This document shows, piece by piece, positions 44,311-53,663 of a stretch of 64,000 nucleotides of DNA. A program made the position numbers and the translations under genes. Source of the DNA: Novipirellula aureliae (lineage in GTDB: Bacteria > Planctomycetota > Planctomycetia > Pirellulales > Pirellulaceae). The number at the start of each line of letters is the position of its first letter. The stretch's first letter is position 1. The notes below the pieces were generated by a model. It saw nothing but the letters and a program-made list of their open reading frames with translations, had not been told where the DNA came from and ran no database searches. The DNA lies in the NCBI RefSeq assembly GCF_007860185.1, contig NZ_SJPY01000006.1, forward strand, positions 124,845-188,844, given 5' to 3'.

Positions 44311-46323
44311 TCAGCGAGTCAAATGCGTGGCAGCCTGCGGACGAATCCACATGCAGTGGCCACCGCCCGGCGCGATGACCGTAGGAATCATATCACCCTT
44401 CTTCGCGGTGATTTTTTTCACTTGATAAAGTTCACGTCTGGTAGCCTGGGGCTCCAGCGTTACCTTTTGCGTCATAGCTTCACGCTTATTCATCGGCCCG
44501 ATGTATTCATAATGGGCATCCGGGGCGTCTTCGTAGAGTGTTAGGTCGTAGGTGACACCCTCTTCGAGAAAGTCCAAAGTCACGCTGGTTTTACGACCTG
44601 CTTCGTCCGCCAATGCCCCAACGAACCACTCGTCTCCAGCCTGGCGGGCTAACGTAATGTGTTGCCCGAATTCAGCATCCAACACCCTTGTCTCGTCATA
44701 ACTCATCGGTAGCTGCGCAATGAATTCGAACAGATCCGCTTTGCGACGATAGGCATCCGGAAAATCGGGCAGGGTTACGAGGCCGCTGGGGAACAGAAGG
44801 CACTGTGCAGTCTGGGAAACCACAGTCGAGGGGATCTGACGGTGGCAATATTCGCGGGTGATGTAAGAGTCCAGATCGAACATACCGCAGCTGCGATCCA
44901 CCGGACCGCTGAGCCCAAACACAAAAAGATTATTGATGACGCGACTGGGCGTGGCGGCCGGACGGGTACCAGAGTCGAGCATGCTGTTCACATATTCGTA
45001 GGAGAGGATATTCGGCCAGGTCCTCTCAACCCCGCTCGGCTTTTCGGATTCATGCACGACATACATAATGTGATACTCGGCGCATTTCTTTGCGACGTTA
45101 TGGCTGAACTCATTTTTTGCGTGACTGCCTCCGCCTAGAAAACCGTGCTTTATCCCAACCACTCCCCAGTTCCTGTAAACAGAAAACGTTTCATCCATGT
45201 CAAAGTTTTGAAATGCTTTGGTGTTAACGTACAGCCAAATCCCGACTCCCTTGCTTTTTGCATACGCACAGACCTGTTCGATATCAATTTCAGGAATAGC
45301 GGTTTTTGGATCCGACTTCGGATCTCTCTCCGGGCCATACCACTCGGCATCCAGCATCAAATACTCCACTTCGGCCTCGGCGGCAAAGTCGATAAAGCGG
45401 ATGTAGCTTTCCGTATTCAGACCATACTCAAATCCATCATCGGCATGGGCGCCGTGGGCACGCCAGTCCCACAGGGTCACGCCCGGCTTGATCCAAGAGG
45501 TGTCTTCAAACTCACAAGGCGCGTTCAAGTTGACAATCAGCGAGGACGTGATCAACCCGCCCGGCTTATCGGCAATTTGAATCGTTCTCCAGGGGGTCAC
45601 CCAGCCGCCAGCCGTTTTCAAGTTGCTCAAAACCGTCAGTGTGTTACCATCCAGGTTTAGCCAAGCTTCATCGGAATGGACCACAGCCGCTTCATGAACC
45701 GAGAGGCACGCCTGCTCGGACAGTTTTACTGTAAATGGCGTGCGGATCCTTGCTGGCTTAAAGTCATACCGCGCATTCTTATTGACCTTACGGTTCCCAG
45801 ATTCCCACGTATTCAAATCCACTGCATCGGATACGAGAACCTGACTTAGAGGAAACCATGCAGTCGGCTTTTCTGAAATAATCGATATCTCACTCGCTTC
45901 ATGCGCGTACACCTGGTCACTGAATTTGAAGGATTCTGGGATCTGATAGCGGAATGCGATCCCATCGTTGTAGGCCCTAAAAATAATCGTCTGGGCAGCG
46001 TCGCCTTCAACCTTCAGTTGGATTTCGTTGTAATGATCTCGGTATCTCTTCTGACTGCCCCAGACCGGCTCCCATACATTGTCCGCCGAAGAGCGGGTTA
46101 CCTTCGCGACCTCAAGCGGTGCCAAGTCATTCGGCTTCAGTCCCAGACTTGACGGGCCGATGATGGCGTCGCCACCAAGACGAACCGAATAAGTGACATT
46201 CCCTTCGTCGGTCCGCAGGGAAACTTCAATCTTCTCATCAGGAGAACGCAAGATTTCCTCTGCAGTGGCCGATGAGCATGCCGCCGCTGTCGTTAGTATC
46301 AACAAGAGTTTTAGTGATTTCAT
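44311..46323 (-). CDS. GH97 family glycoside hydrolase
   Basis: This 670-residue secreted enzyme has a signal peptide (MKSLKLLLILTTAAACSSA), an N-terminal beta-sandwich (about 20-270, ILRSPDEKIEVSLRTDEG), a TIM barrel (about 275-560) and a short C-terminal beta domain. GH97 enzymes are alpha-glucosidases or alpha-galactosidases. The barrel reads VGIKHGFLGGGSHAKNEF where retaining members carry an Asp nucleophile, and VVHESEKPSGVERTWPNI has the His-Glu expected of inverting members. An inverting type is therefore inferred. The frame extends to 46428, but those codons are palindromic repeat. ATG 46323 gives the signal peptide. Calcium binding is typical of the family. Confidence 0.93.
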   Translation of the reverse strand: MKSLKLLLILTTAAACSSATAEEILRSPDEKIEVSLRTDEGNVTYSVRLGGDAIIGPSSLGLKPNDLAPLEVAKVTRSSADNVWEPVWGSQKRYRDHYNEIQLKVEGDAAQTIIFRAYNDGIAFRYQIPESFKFSDQVYAHEASEISIISEKPTAWFPLSQVLVSDAVDLNTWESGNRKVNKNARYDFKPARIRTPFTVKLSEQACLSVHEAAVVHSDEAWLNLDGNTLTVLSNLKTAGGWVTPWRTIQIADKPGGLITSSLIVNLNAPCEFEDTSWIKPGVTLWDWRAHGAHADDGFEYGLNTESYIRFIDFAAEAEVEYLMLDAEWYGPERDPKSDPKTAIPEIDIEQVCAYAKSKGVGIWLYVNTKAFQNFDMDETFSVYRNWGVVGIKHGFLGGGSHAKNEFSHNVAKKCAEYHIMYVVHESEKPSGVERTWPNILSYEYVNSMLDSGTRPAATPSRVINNLFVFGLSGPVDRSCGMFDLDSYITREYCHRQIPSTVVSQTAQCLLFPSGLVTLPDFPDAYRRKADLFEFIAQLPMSYDETRVLDAEFGQHITLARQAGDEWFVGALADEAGRKTSVTLDFLEEGVTYDLTLYEDAPDAHYEYIGPMNKREAMTQKVTLEPQATRRELYQVKKITAKKGDMIPTVIAPGGGHCMWIRPQAATHLTR

Positions 46324-46362
46324 TGTAACTAGTAATTCCATAAGGCGGCGAAGCTGCAAAAG

Positions 46363-46690
46363 GTAGTGGATCTTGATAAAGATCCGGCATCGCACGGGAT
46401 CTTTAACAAGATCCACTACGAAAACCACCGCGAAATAATATTAAACGCGGTGACAATTGACATCGCACGGGATCTTTAACAAGATCCACTACGAAAACCA
46501 CCGCGAAATAACATTAAACGCGGTGACAATTGACACTGCACGGGATCTTTAACAAGATCCACTACGAAAACCACCGCGAAATAACATTAAACGCGGAGAC
46601 AATTGACACTGCTCGGGATCTTTAACAAGATCCACTACGAAAACCACCGCGAAATAACATTAAACGCGGTGACAATTGACACTGTAAACG
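46363..46690. repeat. REP-like palindrome and 73-bp tandem array
   Basis: The full palindrome (46363-46385 with 46397-46419) is followed by three further copies of its right half. GGGATCTTTAACAAGATCC starts at 46396, 46469, 46542 and 46615, an exact 73-base period. The spacer carries CACCGCG ... CGCGGTG, another small hairpin. It separates the GH97 gene start from the broken glycosidase gene and probably contains or displaces the GH97 promoter. Confidence 0.93.
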
Positions 46691-46711
46691 GATCTTCTTT
46701 TCCAACGACCC

Positions 46712-47467
46712 TTATCGTTTGAGACTGATTTCCCGCCTTCCCTTTGCAACTGGTATTGTCGCAAGATACAAGCCCTTGCCCAAAGATTCAAAGGTGGCAC
46801 CCTCCATCTGCGGTGCGCCCGTTTCGCTCCAGACCATCAGCGGGCCGGATTCTTTCAGCGTGAAGGTGATCTCTCGATCGGACACGGACGTGACCTTCAC
46901 CGCTGCGGCTGGCAGGTATTTATCGCTACGACCGATGACTGCCCAGCCCTTGGTTTTCGGATAGAGAAAGAACAACTTCGCGTCGAAGTTCGGCACCTCC
47001 GAGGAGAAGCCTTTCCCTAGATCCACGACCGACTTCGTCTCGCGATCAAAGACCAAAATCCCTTCGGCCGGAACATTCCGTGCACCATCCCCCCGGTTGC
47101 CGCAACTCGCTCGCATGACTGTAATCTTTCGCCGTGAATCCACTGCTAAGTGAATTGCCACTCTCGGTGAAGCTAAACAACGCTATCGCCGCCACGCCGT
47201 CTTCCATTGGAGCGACTACGCGGAAGACATTGTCATCACGGAATGGGTGAATGAAGAAACTTTCGGGCAAGAGCGTCGCTGGTGCAGCGGTGCGCAACAG
47301 TTTGCCATCTTCGTAAGCGAATGGGATCAACACCTCCGGCACAATCTTAGCACAATCTTAGAAGGCTCGTCGGAAAGATAGACGGGGCCGCCGGAGATCG
47401 CGCGAGCAATCGTCATTGGTTTCACGGATGCGATAGTCAAGATCAGCAATACATGCCGTGACTTCAT
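46712..47467 (-). pseudogene. decayed Sip1/GH36-like glycosidase
   Basis: The signal peptide (MKSRHVLLILTIASV) runs directly into RAISGGPVYLSDEPSKIV, a motif near the end of the barrel in Sip1-related/GH36-like alpha-galactosidases, so most of the catalytic domain is deleted. There an 11-bp tandem duplication (AAGATTGTGCT, about 47339-47361) shifts the frame. Removing one copy joins SKIV to PEVLIPFAYEDGKLLRTA without a break. A second frameshift lies near 47105, and the last part (to 46712) reads EGILVFDRETKSVVDLGKGF. It is a clear relic beside an active GH97 gene. Confidence 0.85.
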
Positions 47468-47573
47468 AATGTTCGATTCTTTCGTTGAACTGGTTTTTGT
47501 AGTGTGACTGGCCAGAATTCCCACGTGCAGGGATTTCTAGCGAGTTCACTACGTTTGGTTGTGTTCATGTAGG

Positions 47574-47592
47574 CGAGTCTCTCCGAGACTCG
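47574..47592. repeat. CGAGTCTC hairpin
   Basis: CGAGTCTC (47574-47581) and GAGACTCG (47585-47592) form a perfect eight-base stem with loop TCC. It is related to the hairpin after coaD at 6305-6319. No T tract. The whole gap 47468-47905 contains no gene. Confidence 0.6.
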
Positions 47593-47685
47593 TGAAAACC
47601 GAAGATTAAGTCTAACTTCAGCGAAGTACCCCGCCAACGCGAAAACGCTGGCCGATATCGCCATTTATCATCTTACTGCTGAACG

Positions 47686-47729
47686 TTACCATTGCATTGT
47701 GAATTCATGGTAAAAACAATAGTTACCAT
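47686..47729 (+). promoter_or_regulatory. possible operator: three TTACCAT half-sites
   Basis: TTACCAT at 47686-47692, its inverse ATGGTAA at 47707-47713 and TTACCAT again at 47723-47729. The last two form a perfect inverted pair with a nine-base spacer. They lie about 180-220 bases upstream of the sulfatase-fusion gene and have the geometry of a repressor site. Confidence 0.35.
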
Positions 47730-47905
47730 CAGGCTGCAGTTTGCGTGGTTTTTAACCCTCGTGTTTGGTCGGGTTGCAGGACTTGTTTGAAAAAGCGATC
47801 CTCAGCTAAGGAAATTCGACAGTTGATCATCGCTTGCAGTAGCCTGCTGTCGAATTCGTAAATTGAAGAGACACTGCCAACGCAGTGAACAACACGGTAA
47901 ATCGA

Positions 47906-50900
47906 ATGAATATGAAAAATCTATTGCCCCTCTGTTTCTTAGTAGCGATACAGTTCTTAGTAGCGATACAGGCTTCCTGTAATTCGGCTGACTTCTACGT
48001 GAGCCCCGATGGTGATGATGCCAATCGCGGCACGAAGGCAGCGCCGTTGAAGTCGATTGCCGCCGCCCGTGACGCGGCCAGAGCGGTTGCTGCAAAGGAA
48101 TCCGTCACGGTGCATGTTGCCGATGGCGTCTACTATCTTCCCGAAACACTCGTGTTCACAGCGGCAGATTCTGGGACTGCTGAACATCCGGTCGTCTATC
48201 GCGCCGAAAACGAAGGTCGCGCGATCTTGAGCGGAGGATCGAAGCTCGATCTTACATGGACGCCTTACAGGGATGGCATCTTCCAGGCCAGGACTCCTGC
48301 GGCGTTAGTGATCGACCAACTATTTATCGATGGCGAGAACCAGCGGATGGCACGGTATCCGAACTATGACGCCAACATGAAAGCCAAACCGTATCAAGGT
48401 TTCGCTGCGGATGCGTTCTCGAAAGAACGAGCCGCGTCTTGGGCCGATCCGACCGGCGGTTACATTCATGCAATGCACCGCTCAAGCTGGGGCGGTTATC
48501 ACTATCGGATCACAGGCAAAGATCCCTCGGGCGAAGTGACTTACGAGGGTGGTTGGCAAAACAACCGCCAGTCGGGAATGCACAAGGATTTCCGCATGGT
48601 GGAAAACATCTTTGAAGAGCTTGATGCGTCGGGCGAATGGTTTCATAACGCAAAGACATCAACACTGTACTTCAAGCCAACTGCCGACGTCGATCTTGCC
48701 AACGCTGTAGTCGAAGTCGTCCGTCTGAAGCACTTGGTTGAGTTCCAGGGTTCGGAAGCCTCGCCGGTTCGCTTTGTTTCCTTCCAGGGTTTCACAGTGC
48801 GACACGCCGCACGGACTTTCATGGAAACGAAGGAACCGTTATTACGCAGCGATTGGGCCATCTATCGCGGCGGTGCTTTCATGCTGACGGGTACCGAAGA
48901 CATCCGCATTCTCGATTGCGAATTTGATCAAGTCGGTGGCAATGGAATCTTTGCCAGTAACTTCAATCGCCGCACGTTGGTCAAAGGCTGTCACATTCAC
49001 GACACCGGTGCCAGCGGCGTCTGCTTTGTTGGCGACCCCGATGCGGTTCGCGACCCCTTGTTCGAGTATGGACAGAAAAATGACCTCGCAAAGATTGATC
49101 GCACACCGGGACCGAAATCGAACAACTACCCGGCTCAGGGCACGGTCGAAGATTGTCTGATACACGGTATCGGACGAATTGAACGTCAACCGGCCGGGGT
49201 GCTGATCGAAATGGCGTCAGAGATAACCGTGCGTGATACCTCCGTGTATGACTGTGCCCGTTCCGGTATCAACATCGGCGATGGTGCTTGGGGCGGGCAC
49301 CTGATCGAACGCTGCGATGTGTTCGATACCGTGCTGGAAACCCACGATCACGGTTCCTTCAACTCATGGGGCCGAGATCGCTACTGGCGCTCCGATCAGC
49401 AGACTTCGCAAGCAGCGGTCGACAAAGAACCAAATCTGCCCTTCCTTGATGCAGTTAAAACCACCACCATTCGCGACAGCCGATGGCGTTGCGATCATGG
49501 GTGGGATATCGACCTGGATGATGGGTCGTCCAATTACGACATCTACAACAATCTGCTGTTGAACAATGGCTTGAAGCTGCGTGAAGGCTTCCGTCGACAT
49601 GCATGGAATAACATCACCGTGAACAACGGGCTGCATCCACACGTCTGGTATGACGGTAGCAAAGACCAGGTCTATTCCAATATCTTCATGGGACCTCACC
49701 GGCCCGCTCGAATGAACAGGCCCTACGCCGACGGCACTCGTGTGGACGGTAACTTCTACGCTGCGGACGAGGCTGCCGTGATGCGAACTTCCCAAAAGCT
49801 TGGTTGGGATGAGAACTCCATATTCGGAGACCCGATGTTTATCGATCCTGCAACGGGTGACTTCCGAGTGCAGGAAGGCTCGCCTGCCTTTGAGGTCGGC
49901 TTCAAGAATTTCCCGATGGATCAGTTCGGGGTGAAAAAGCCATCGCTCAAAGCGATTGCCCAAACACCGGTGCTTCCTCAACCGAAGGTGGTCGCCCAGA
50001 CCAAGCAAACGAAGGCAGAGCCACATCGCGAGATATGGCTGGGGGCAAGCTTGAGAGAACTCTCGGGCGTCGAGTTTTCCGCCTTCGGAGTCAACAAGGA
50101 CGAGGGCGGCGTGGCTCTTACGGATGTCCCAAAATCCTCCGCTGCTGCCCAGGCTGGGTTGATGGAAGGCGATTTGATTCAGGGCATGAACGGCAAAGCG
50201 GTGAAAGACACCCAACAGCTTTTCAAGTTGCTTTCCGGAATCCAATCCGAAACGCTGAAATTAAAAATGGTGCGAAATCAAAAGGTCATCGAACGAACCG
50301 TCGTACGGTCGTCAATGGTTGAAGTGGAAACGGCCTCCGACACAAGTGGTTTTGAAAAGCTGCCCGTGCCGACTGCCTCCGGTTGGGCTGTCACGGCCAA
50401 TCAGAAAACCAGTAATGAGCCGCTGAGCACCTTGACCGACGGCAAACTCGACGAAAACTTTGGACCAGTGTTTGCGAACGGGATTCAAAGCGGCGCCTAC
50501 AAAATGGACCTGGGCGAGGTGAAGCCCGTATCGGCCATCACCAGCTGGTCCCACAACCAAGGAAACAAGCGTGGTGCGCAAAAGCTGACTCTCTACGGCA
50601 GCAATGCCTCGATCGACCCAGGATGGGACCTGAGCAAGTTCACCGAACTTGGCAGGATTGATACCAGCGCCGATGAGGGTAAGTTCACCGCAGCGTCGCT
50701 GCGTGCTACCAAAGCGGCGTCACTTGGAAGTTTCCGTTGGATCGTCTGGTCGGTTTCACCGGTGAGTGATTTGGGTGGTGGTGAAAACACCGCCTTTCAG
50801 GAGTTCGCTGTCGAGGCAGAGTTGAGTGAGGCTGAGAAGGCCTCCGCGGCGATCAAGCGGCCCAATATCGTCTTCCTGATGACCGACGACCAGCGTTGGG

Positions 50901-52276
50901 ATACGCTCGGTTGTTACGGTAGAACCGACGTGATCACTCCGAACATCGACAAGCTCGCTGCGCAAGGCGTGGCCTTCGACAATGCGTATTACGCGGTGGC
51001 GATTTGCATGCCCAGTCGCGCTACGATGTTTACCGGACGCTACTTTTCAGATCACCGCTCAGGGTTCACGTATCCCTACAACCGAACAATCCCCAAAGAA
51101 GAGTTTGCCGACAGCTATCCTGCCAAGCTGAGGCAAGTAGGATATCGCACCGGCTTCGTTGGTAAATTTGGAATCCGCCTCGAAGATTCACGTAACACAG
51201 CCATTGAGCACTTTGACTATTTCGTTGAAGGAAATAGGGTGGACGTTCCAAAGGACGATCCTGGTTTAAGACATATCTATCGTGGTGATCGTCCAACGAA
51301 TGAGCGGACATTGAAGAAAGGCGACGCGATGATTCGCTTCCTCGAGACACAACCCGCGGGCCAACCCTTCTGTCTGTCGATTAGTTTCGATGCGGTGAAG
51401 AACGATCGTGATAGTCATATGTATCCGCCACATGTGGAGATCTTTAAGGACAAGCAAATGTGGGTTCCCGAAAACTGGGTTGCAGGAAAAAGCGAGAGGC
51501 TCCCCAAACTGCTCGACCATTGCCGAGGTACTTATCTGCATGTGGCTCGCACCTCGACTCCAGAGTTGTATCAAAAACTGGCCCGCCGCTTTGCGGTTCA
51601 GGGCTACACCGTCGATCAGCAAGTCGGGCGGTTGATGGCGAAGCTTGAAGAGATGGGTGTGCGGGAAAACACCGTCGTCATCTACACAAGCGACAATGGT
51701 CGCTTCCATGGCTCACAAGGTCTTTATGATAAAGCGATACTTTACGATGAGGCAATGAAAGAACCGCTAATCGTTTTCGATGGAAGGGCTCCCGAGTCGC
51801 AGCGCGGACGCAGGGTCGATGCGATGGTTTCCTCGGTCGATCTGGCTCCGACAATTCTTTCGCTCTCTGGCATCGAGGCCCCGGAGATCATGAAAGGACG
51901 AGACTTGAGCGGACTATTGAACGGGACCCAAGACATGTCGGAGTGGCGCGATGCGGTTCTCATCGAAAACTTCTTTCTACAGGAGATTCATTCAGCCGGT
52001 ATTAAGAAGCATCCAGATATTTCTGGACTCAACGATGAGATCATCGCTGCAAACCGATCCTATCGCACCCGTGGTGTGCGTACGGATCGCTATAAATATT
52101 TCAAATACCACGAGCACGACCCGGCGATTGAAGAGCTCTATGATCTGCAAGCGGATCCACACGAGATGAACAATGTCGTTGCCAATCCGGAATACGCAGA
52201 GGTTCTATCCAGAATGAGACAGAAAACGGACGAACTGCACGCTGAAGCAATTGGGCAACCGAGGCACGGGGAATGA
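47906..52276 (+). CDS. beta-helix / PDZ / sulfatase fusion, secreted
   Basis: This is a 1456-residue exported protein. After the signal peptide comes a right-handed parallel beta-helix (about 30-660; FYVSPDGDDANRGTKAAPL and repeats such as GNGIFASNFN), as in polysaccharide lyases and GH141-like enzymes. A PDZ domain follows (about 710-795; AAAQAGLMEGDLIQGMNG), then a discoidin-like beta-sandwich (about 800-975). A complete class I sulfatase starts at about 984 (RPNIVFLMTDDQRWDTLGCY), with formylglycine Cys near 1034 in AICMPSRATMFTGR. It would cut and desulfate a sulfated polysaccharide. ATG 47906 or 47912 is chosen over GTG 47885. An 18-bp duplication doubles FLVAIQ in the signal peptide. 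A maturase is not encoded nearby. Confidence 0.92.
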   Translation: MNMKNLLPLCFLVAIQFLVAIQASCNSADFYVSPDGDDANRGTKAAPLKSIAAARDAARAVAAKESVTVHVADGVYYLPETLVFTAADSGTAEHPVVYRAENEGRAILSGGSKLDLTWTPYRDGIFQARTPAALVIDQLFIDGENQRMARYPNYDANMKAKPYQGFAADAFSKERAASWADPTGGYIHAMHRSSWGGYHYRITGKDPSGEVTYEGGWQNNRQSGMHKDFRMVENIFEELDASGEWFHNAKTSTLYFKPTADVDLANAVVEVVRLKHLVEFQGSEASPVRFVSFQGFTVRHAARTFMETKEPLLRSDWAIYRGGAFMLTGTEDIRILDCEFDQVGGNGIFASNFNRRTLVKGCHIHDTGASGVCFVGDPDAVRDPLFEYGQKNDLAKIDRTPGPKSNNYPAQGTVEDCLIHGIGRIERQPAGVLIEMASEITVRDTSVYDCARSGINIGDGAWGGHLIERCDVFDTVLETHDHGSFNSWGRDRYWRSDQQTSQAAVDKEPNLPFLDAVKTTTIRDSRWRCDHGWDIDLDDGSSNYDIYNNLLLNNGLKLREGFRRHAWNNITVNNGLHPHVWYDGSKDQVYSNIFMGPHRPARMNRPYADGTRVDGNFYAADEAAVMRTSQKLGWDENSIFGDPMFIDPATGDFRVQEGSPAFEVGFKNFPMDQFGVKKPSLKAIAQTPVLPQPKVVAQTKQTKAEPHREIWLGASLRELSGVEFSAFGVNKDEGGVALTDVPKSSAAAQAGLMEGDLIQGMNGKAVKDTQQLFKLLSGIQSETLKLKMVRNQKVIERTVVRSSMVEVETASDTSGFEKLPVPTASGWAVTANQKTSNEPLSTLTDGKLDENFGPVFANGIQSGAYKMDLGEVKPVSAITSWSHNQGNKRGAQKLTLYGSNASIDPGWDLSKFTELGRIDTSADEGKFTAASLRATKAASLGSFRWIVWSVSPVSDLGGGENTAFQEFAVEAELSEAEKASAAIKRPNIVFLMTDDQRWDTLGCYGRTDVITPNIDKLAAQGVAFDNAYYAVAICMPSRATMFTGRYFSDHRSGFTYPYNRTIPKEEFADSYPAKLRQVGYRTGFVGKFGIRLEDSRNTAIEHFDYFVEGNRVDVPKDDPGLRHIYRGDRPTNERTLKKGDAMIRFLETQPAGQPFCLSISFDAVKNDRDSHMYPPHVEIFKDKQMWVPENWVAGKSERLPKLLDHCRGTYLHVARTSTPELYQKLARRFAVQGYTVDQQVGRLMAKLEEMGVRENTVVIYTSDNGRFHGSQGLYDKAILYDEAMKEPLIVFDGRAPESQRGRRVDAMVSSVDLAPTILSLSGIEAPEIMKGRDLSGLLNGTQDMSEWRDAVLIENFFLQEIHSAGIKKHPDISGLNDEIIAANRSYRTRGVRTDRYKYFKYHEHDPAIEELYDLQADPHEMNNVVANPEYAEVLSRMRQKTDELHAEAIGQPRHGE

Positions 52277-52347
52277 TGAAGTTGGTCGGTCGAAAAAGAA
52301 GTTTGACCTGATAGTTCATTTACCGACTTTGTGAAGAGAGATGCCAA

Positions 52348-52723
52348 ATGACGACGCTTGTGATTGGGGCCACTGGAGCGACAGGACGGCTAGTCGTGGA
52401 GCAACTGCTCGACCGTGGTCAGAGCGTCAAAGCAATTCTCAGAGTGGCCAATAGACAACGAGAATGCTGCCGACTATCTCAGGACAAAGATTGGCCAAAA
52501 TCACAAAGCCATCGAGTGGTCTGCGGTTCGGCCAGACAGTTTGACCAATGAGCAGAAGGTCAGCGAATACGAACTGCATGCGTCTCCAACCAGGAGTGCA
52601 ATCTTCAATCCAGGCGTTCCCAGCCGTATCAACGTGGCCCACTTCATGGCTGACCTGATTACCGACGTGGCCACTTGGAATATTTGGAAGGGACAAATGC
52701 CAGTCATTTACAACAAGCCATAG
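52348..52723 (+). pseudogene. NAD(P)-binding atypical SDR (NmrA-like) remnant
   Basis: The first piece starts MTTLVIGATGATGRLVVEQL, the Rossmann glycine motif of NAD(P)H-binding atypical SDRs. After about 30 codons the frame changes, and a piece beginning NENAADYLRTKIGQNHKAIE continues with SAVRPDSLTNEQKVSEYELH to a stop at 52721-52723, typical of the C-terminal half of the same family. The middle (about 80-100 residues) is missing. The gene begins 71 bases after the sulfatase-fusion stop. Confidence 0.85.
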
Positions 52724-52819
52724 AAACGTTTACCGCTACTGCCTCGGCAAAGCAAATCGGCATTGTGGGCAGGACATGCCCGCGTGCTGGCACGAAAAGG
52801 ATCACCAACGGCGTTCGGT

Positions 52820-53510
52820 TCATTCGTCTTTGCGGATGACGGTGGCGGTGGCGATCAGGGAATCTTCGTTTTGTTGGAGGACGAGGTTGACTTCTTGGAG
52901 CGTATTGATGAACTCGGAGAACGAAGATTTTTGGTCGACCCTTGGTTTCTGGCGGGAAAACTCGCGATTGCCGTGAACGTTGCAGAGGCAACGGCTGGTC
53001 TGGCGATCGTAAGAATACTCGCCGTGATCTGGACAGTAGGGGCGGATTCCGTATTTGACTTCCGCCAGTGCCGGAACCTCTTCAATCGATGTGCCGTACA
53101 ACTTGTGCAGGTTGTAGATCCATGATTGGCAAATTGTCCTGTAAATTCGACGGATCGATTTGCCGCACCGTTTCTCCGTCGCAATAATGCAAGCCAACAC
53201 GATCTCCGATCCAGCTGAGGCCCGTCAGCGTGGGATCAGCGTCGAGAGCCTCGCGGATTCCGGGAATCGTTTTCAGCAATTGACCTGCTCGCTAACGTCC
53301 CGTCACCAGGACCATCGATCCGATTGCCGAAGCCGCGAAACGACCACTGTTCAAATCACGCGGTTGGTCGACGAGTCCTTGAAAGTCTCGAGAGAAGCTG
53401 CCGTTTAGCTGTGGCAGCACGCACATCTCTAGCTTGACATGCGGTTCCAATTGCAACCGCACAGCCAACCGGCCAGGGTGAAGAGGCTCGATTTCATCGC
53501 AAAGCTCCAG
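52820..53510 (-). pseudogene. frameshifted unknown gene
   Basis: Three minus-strand pieces in different frames read in order. DEIEPLHPGRLAVRLQLEPH comes first and ends at a stop near 53291. LLKTIPGIREALDADPTLTG follows to about 53082. The last piece, YGIRPYCPDHGEYSYDRQTS, ends at 52820. Each piece looks coding and the order is consistent, so one gene with at least two frameshifts is likely. No family is recognised; a CPxHG-like pair in the last part could bind metal. It lies after the 2717-residue gene on the same strand. Confidence 0.55.
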
Positions 53511-53663
53511 CGATAGGAGGAAAAAGAAAAAACGTTGATGCAGACACAAGCACGAGTTCGCAGACTCGTCCACAGAGCCTGCTATCGAGTCCGTCGTGCG
53601 CAGAAATCAAAAAAAAAGGAGACTTCTCGGGGATCGCTACCGATTTCACCCTCCCGGCGGAGA

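Noticed and set aside
43631-44350. 239-codon minus-strand gene
   Set aside because: It covers the DagK-like gene in reverse and includes the palindromic repeat; no recognisable features.
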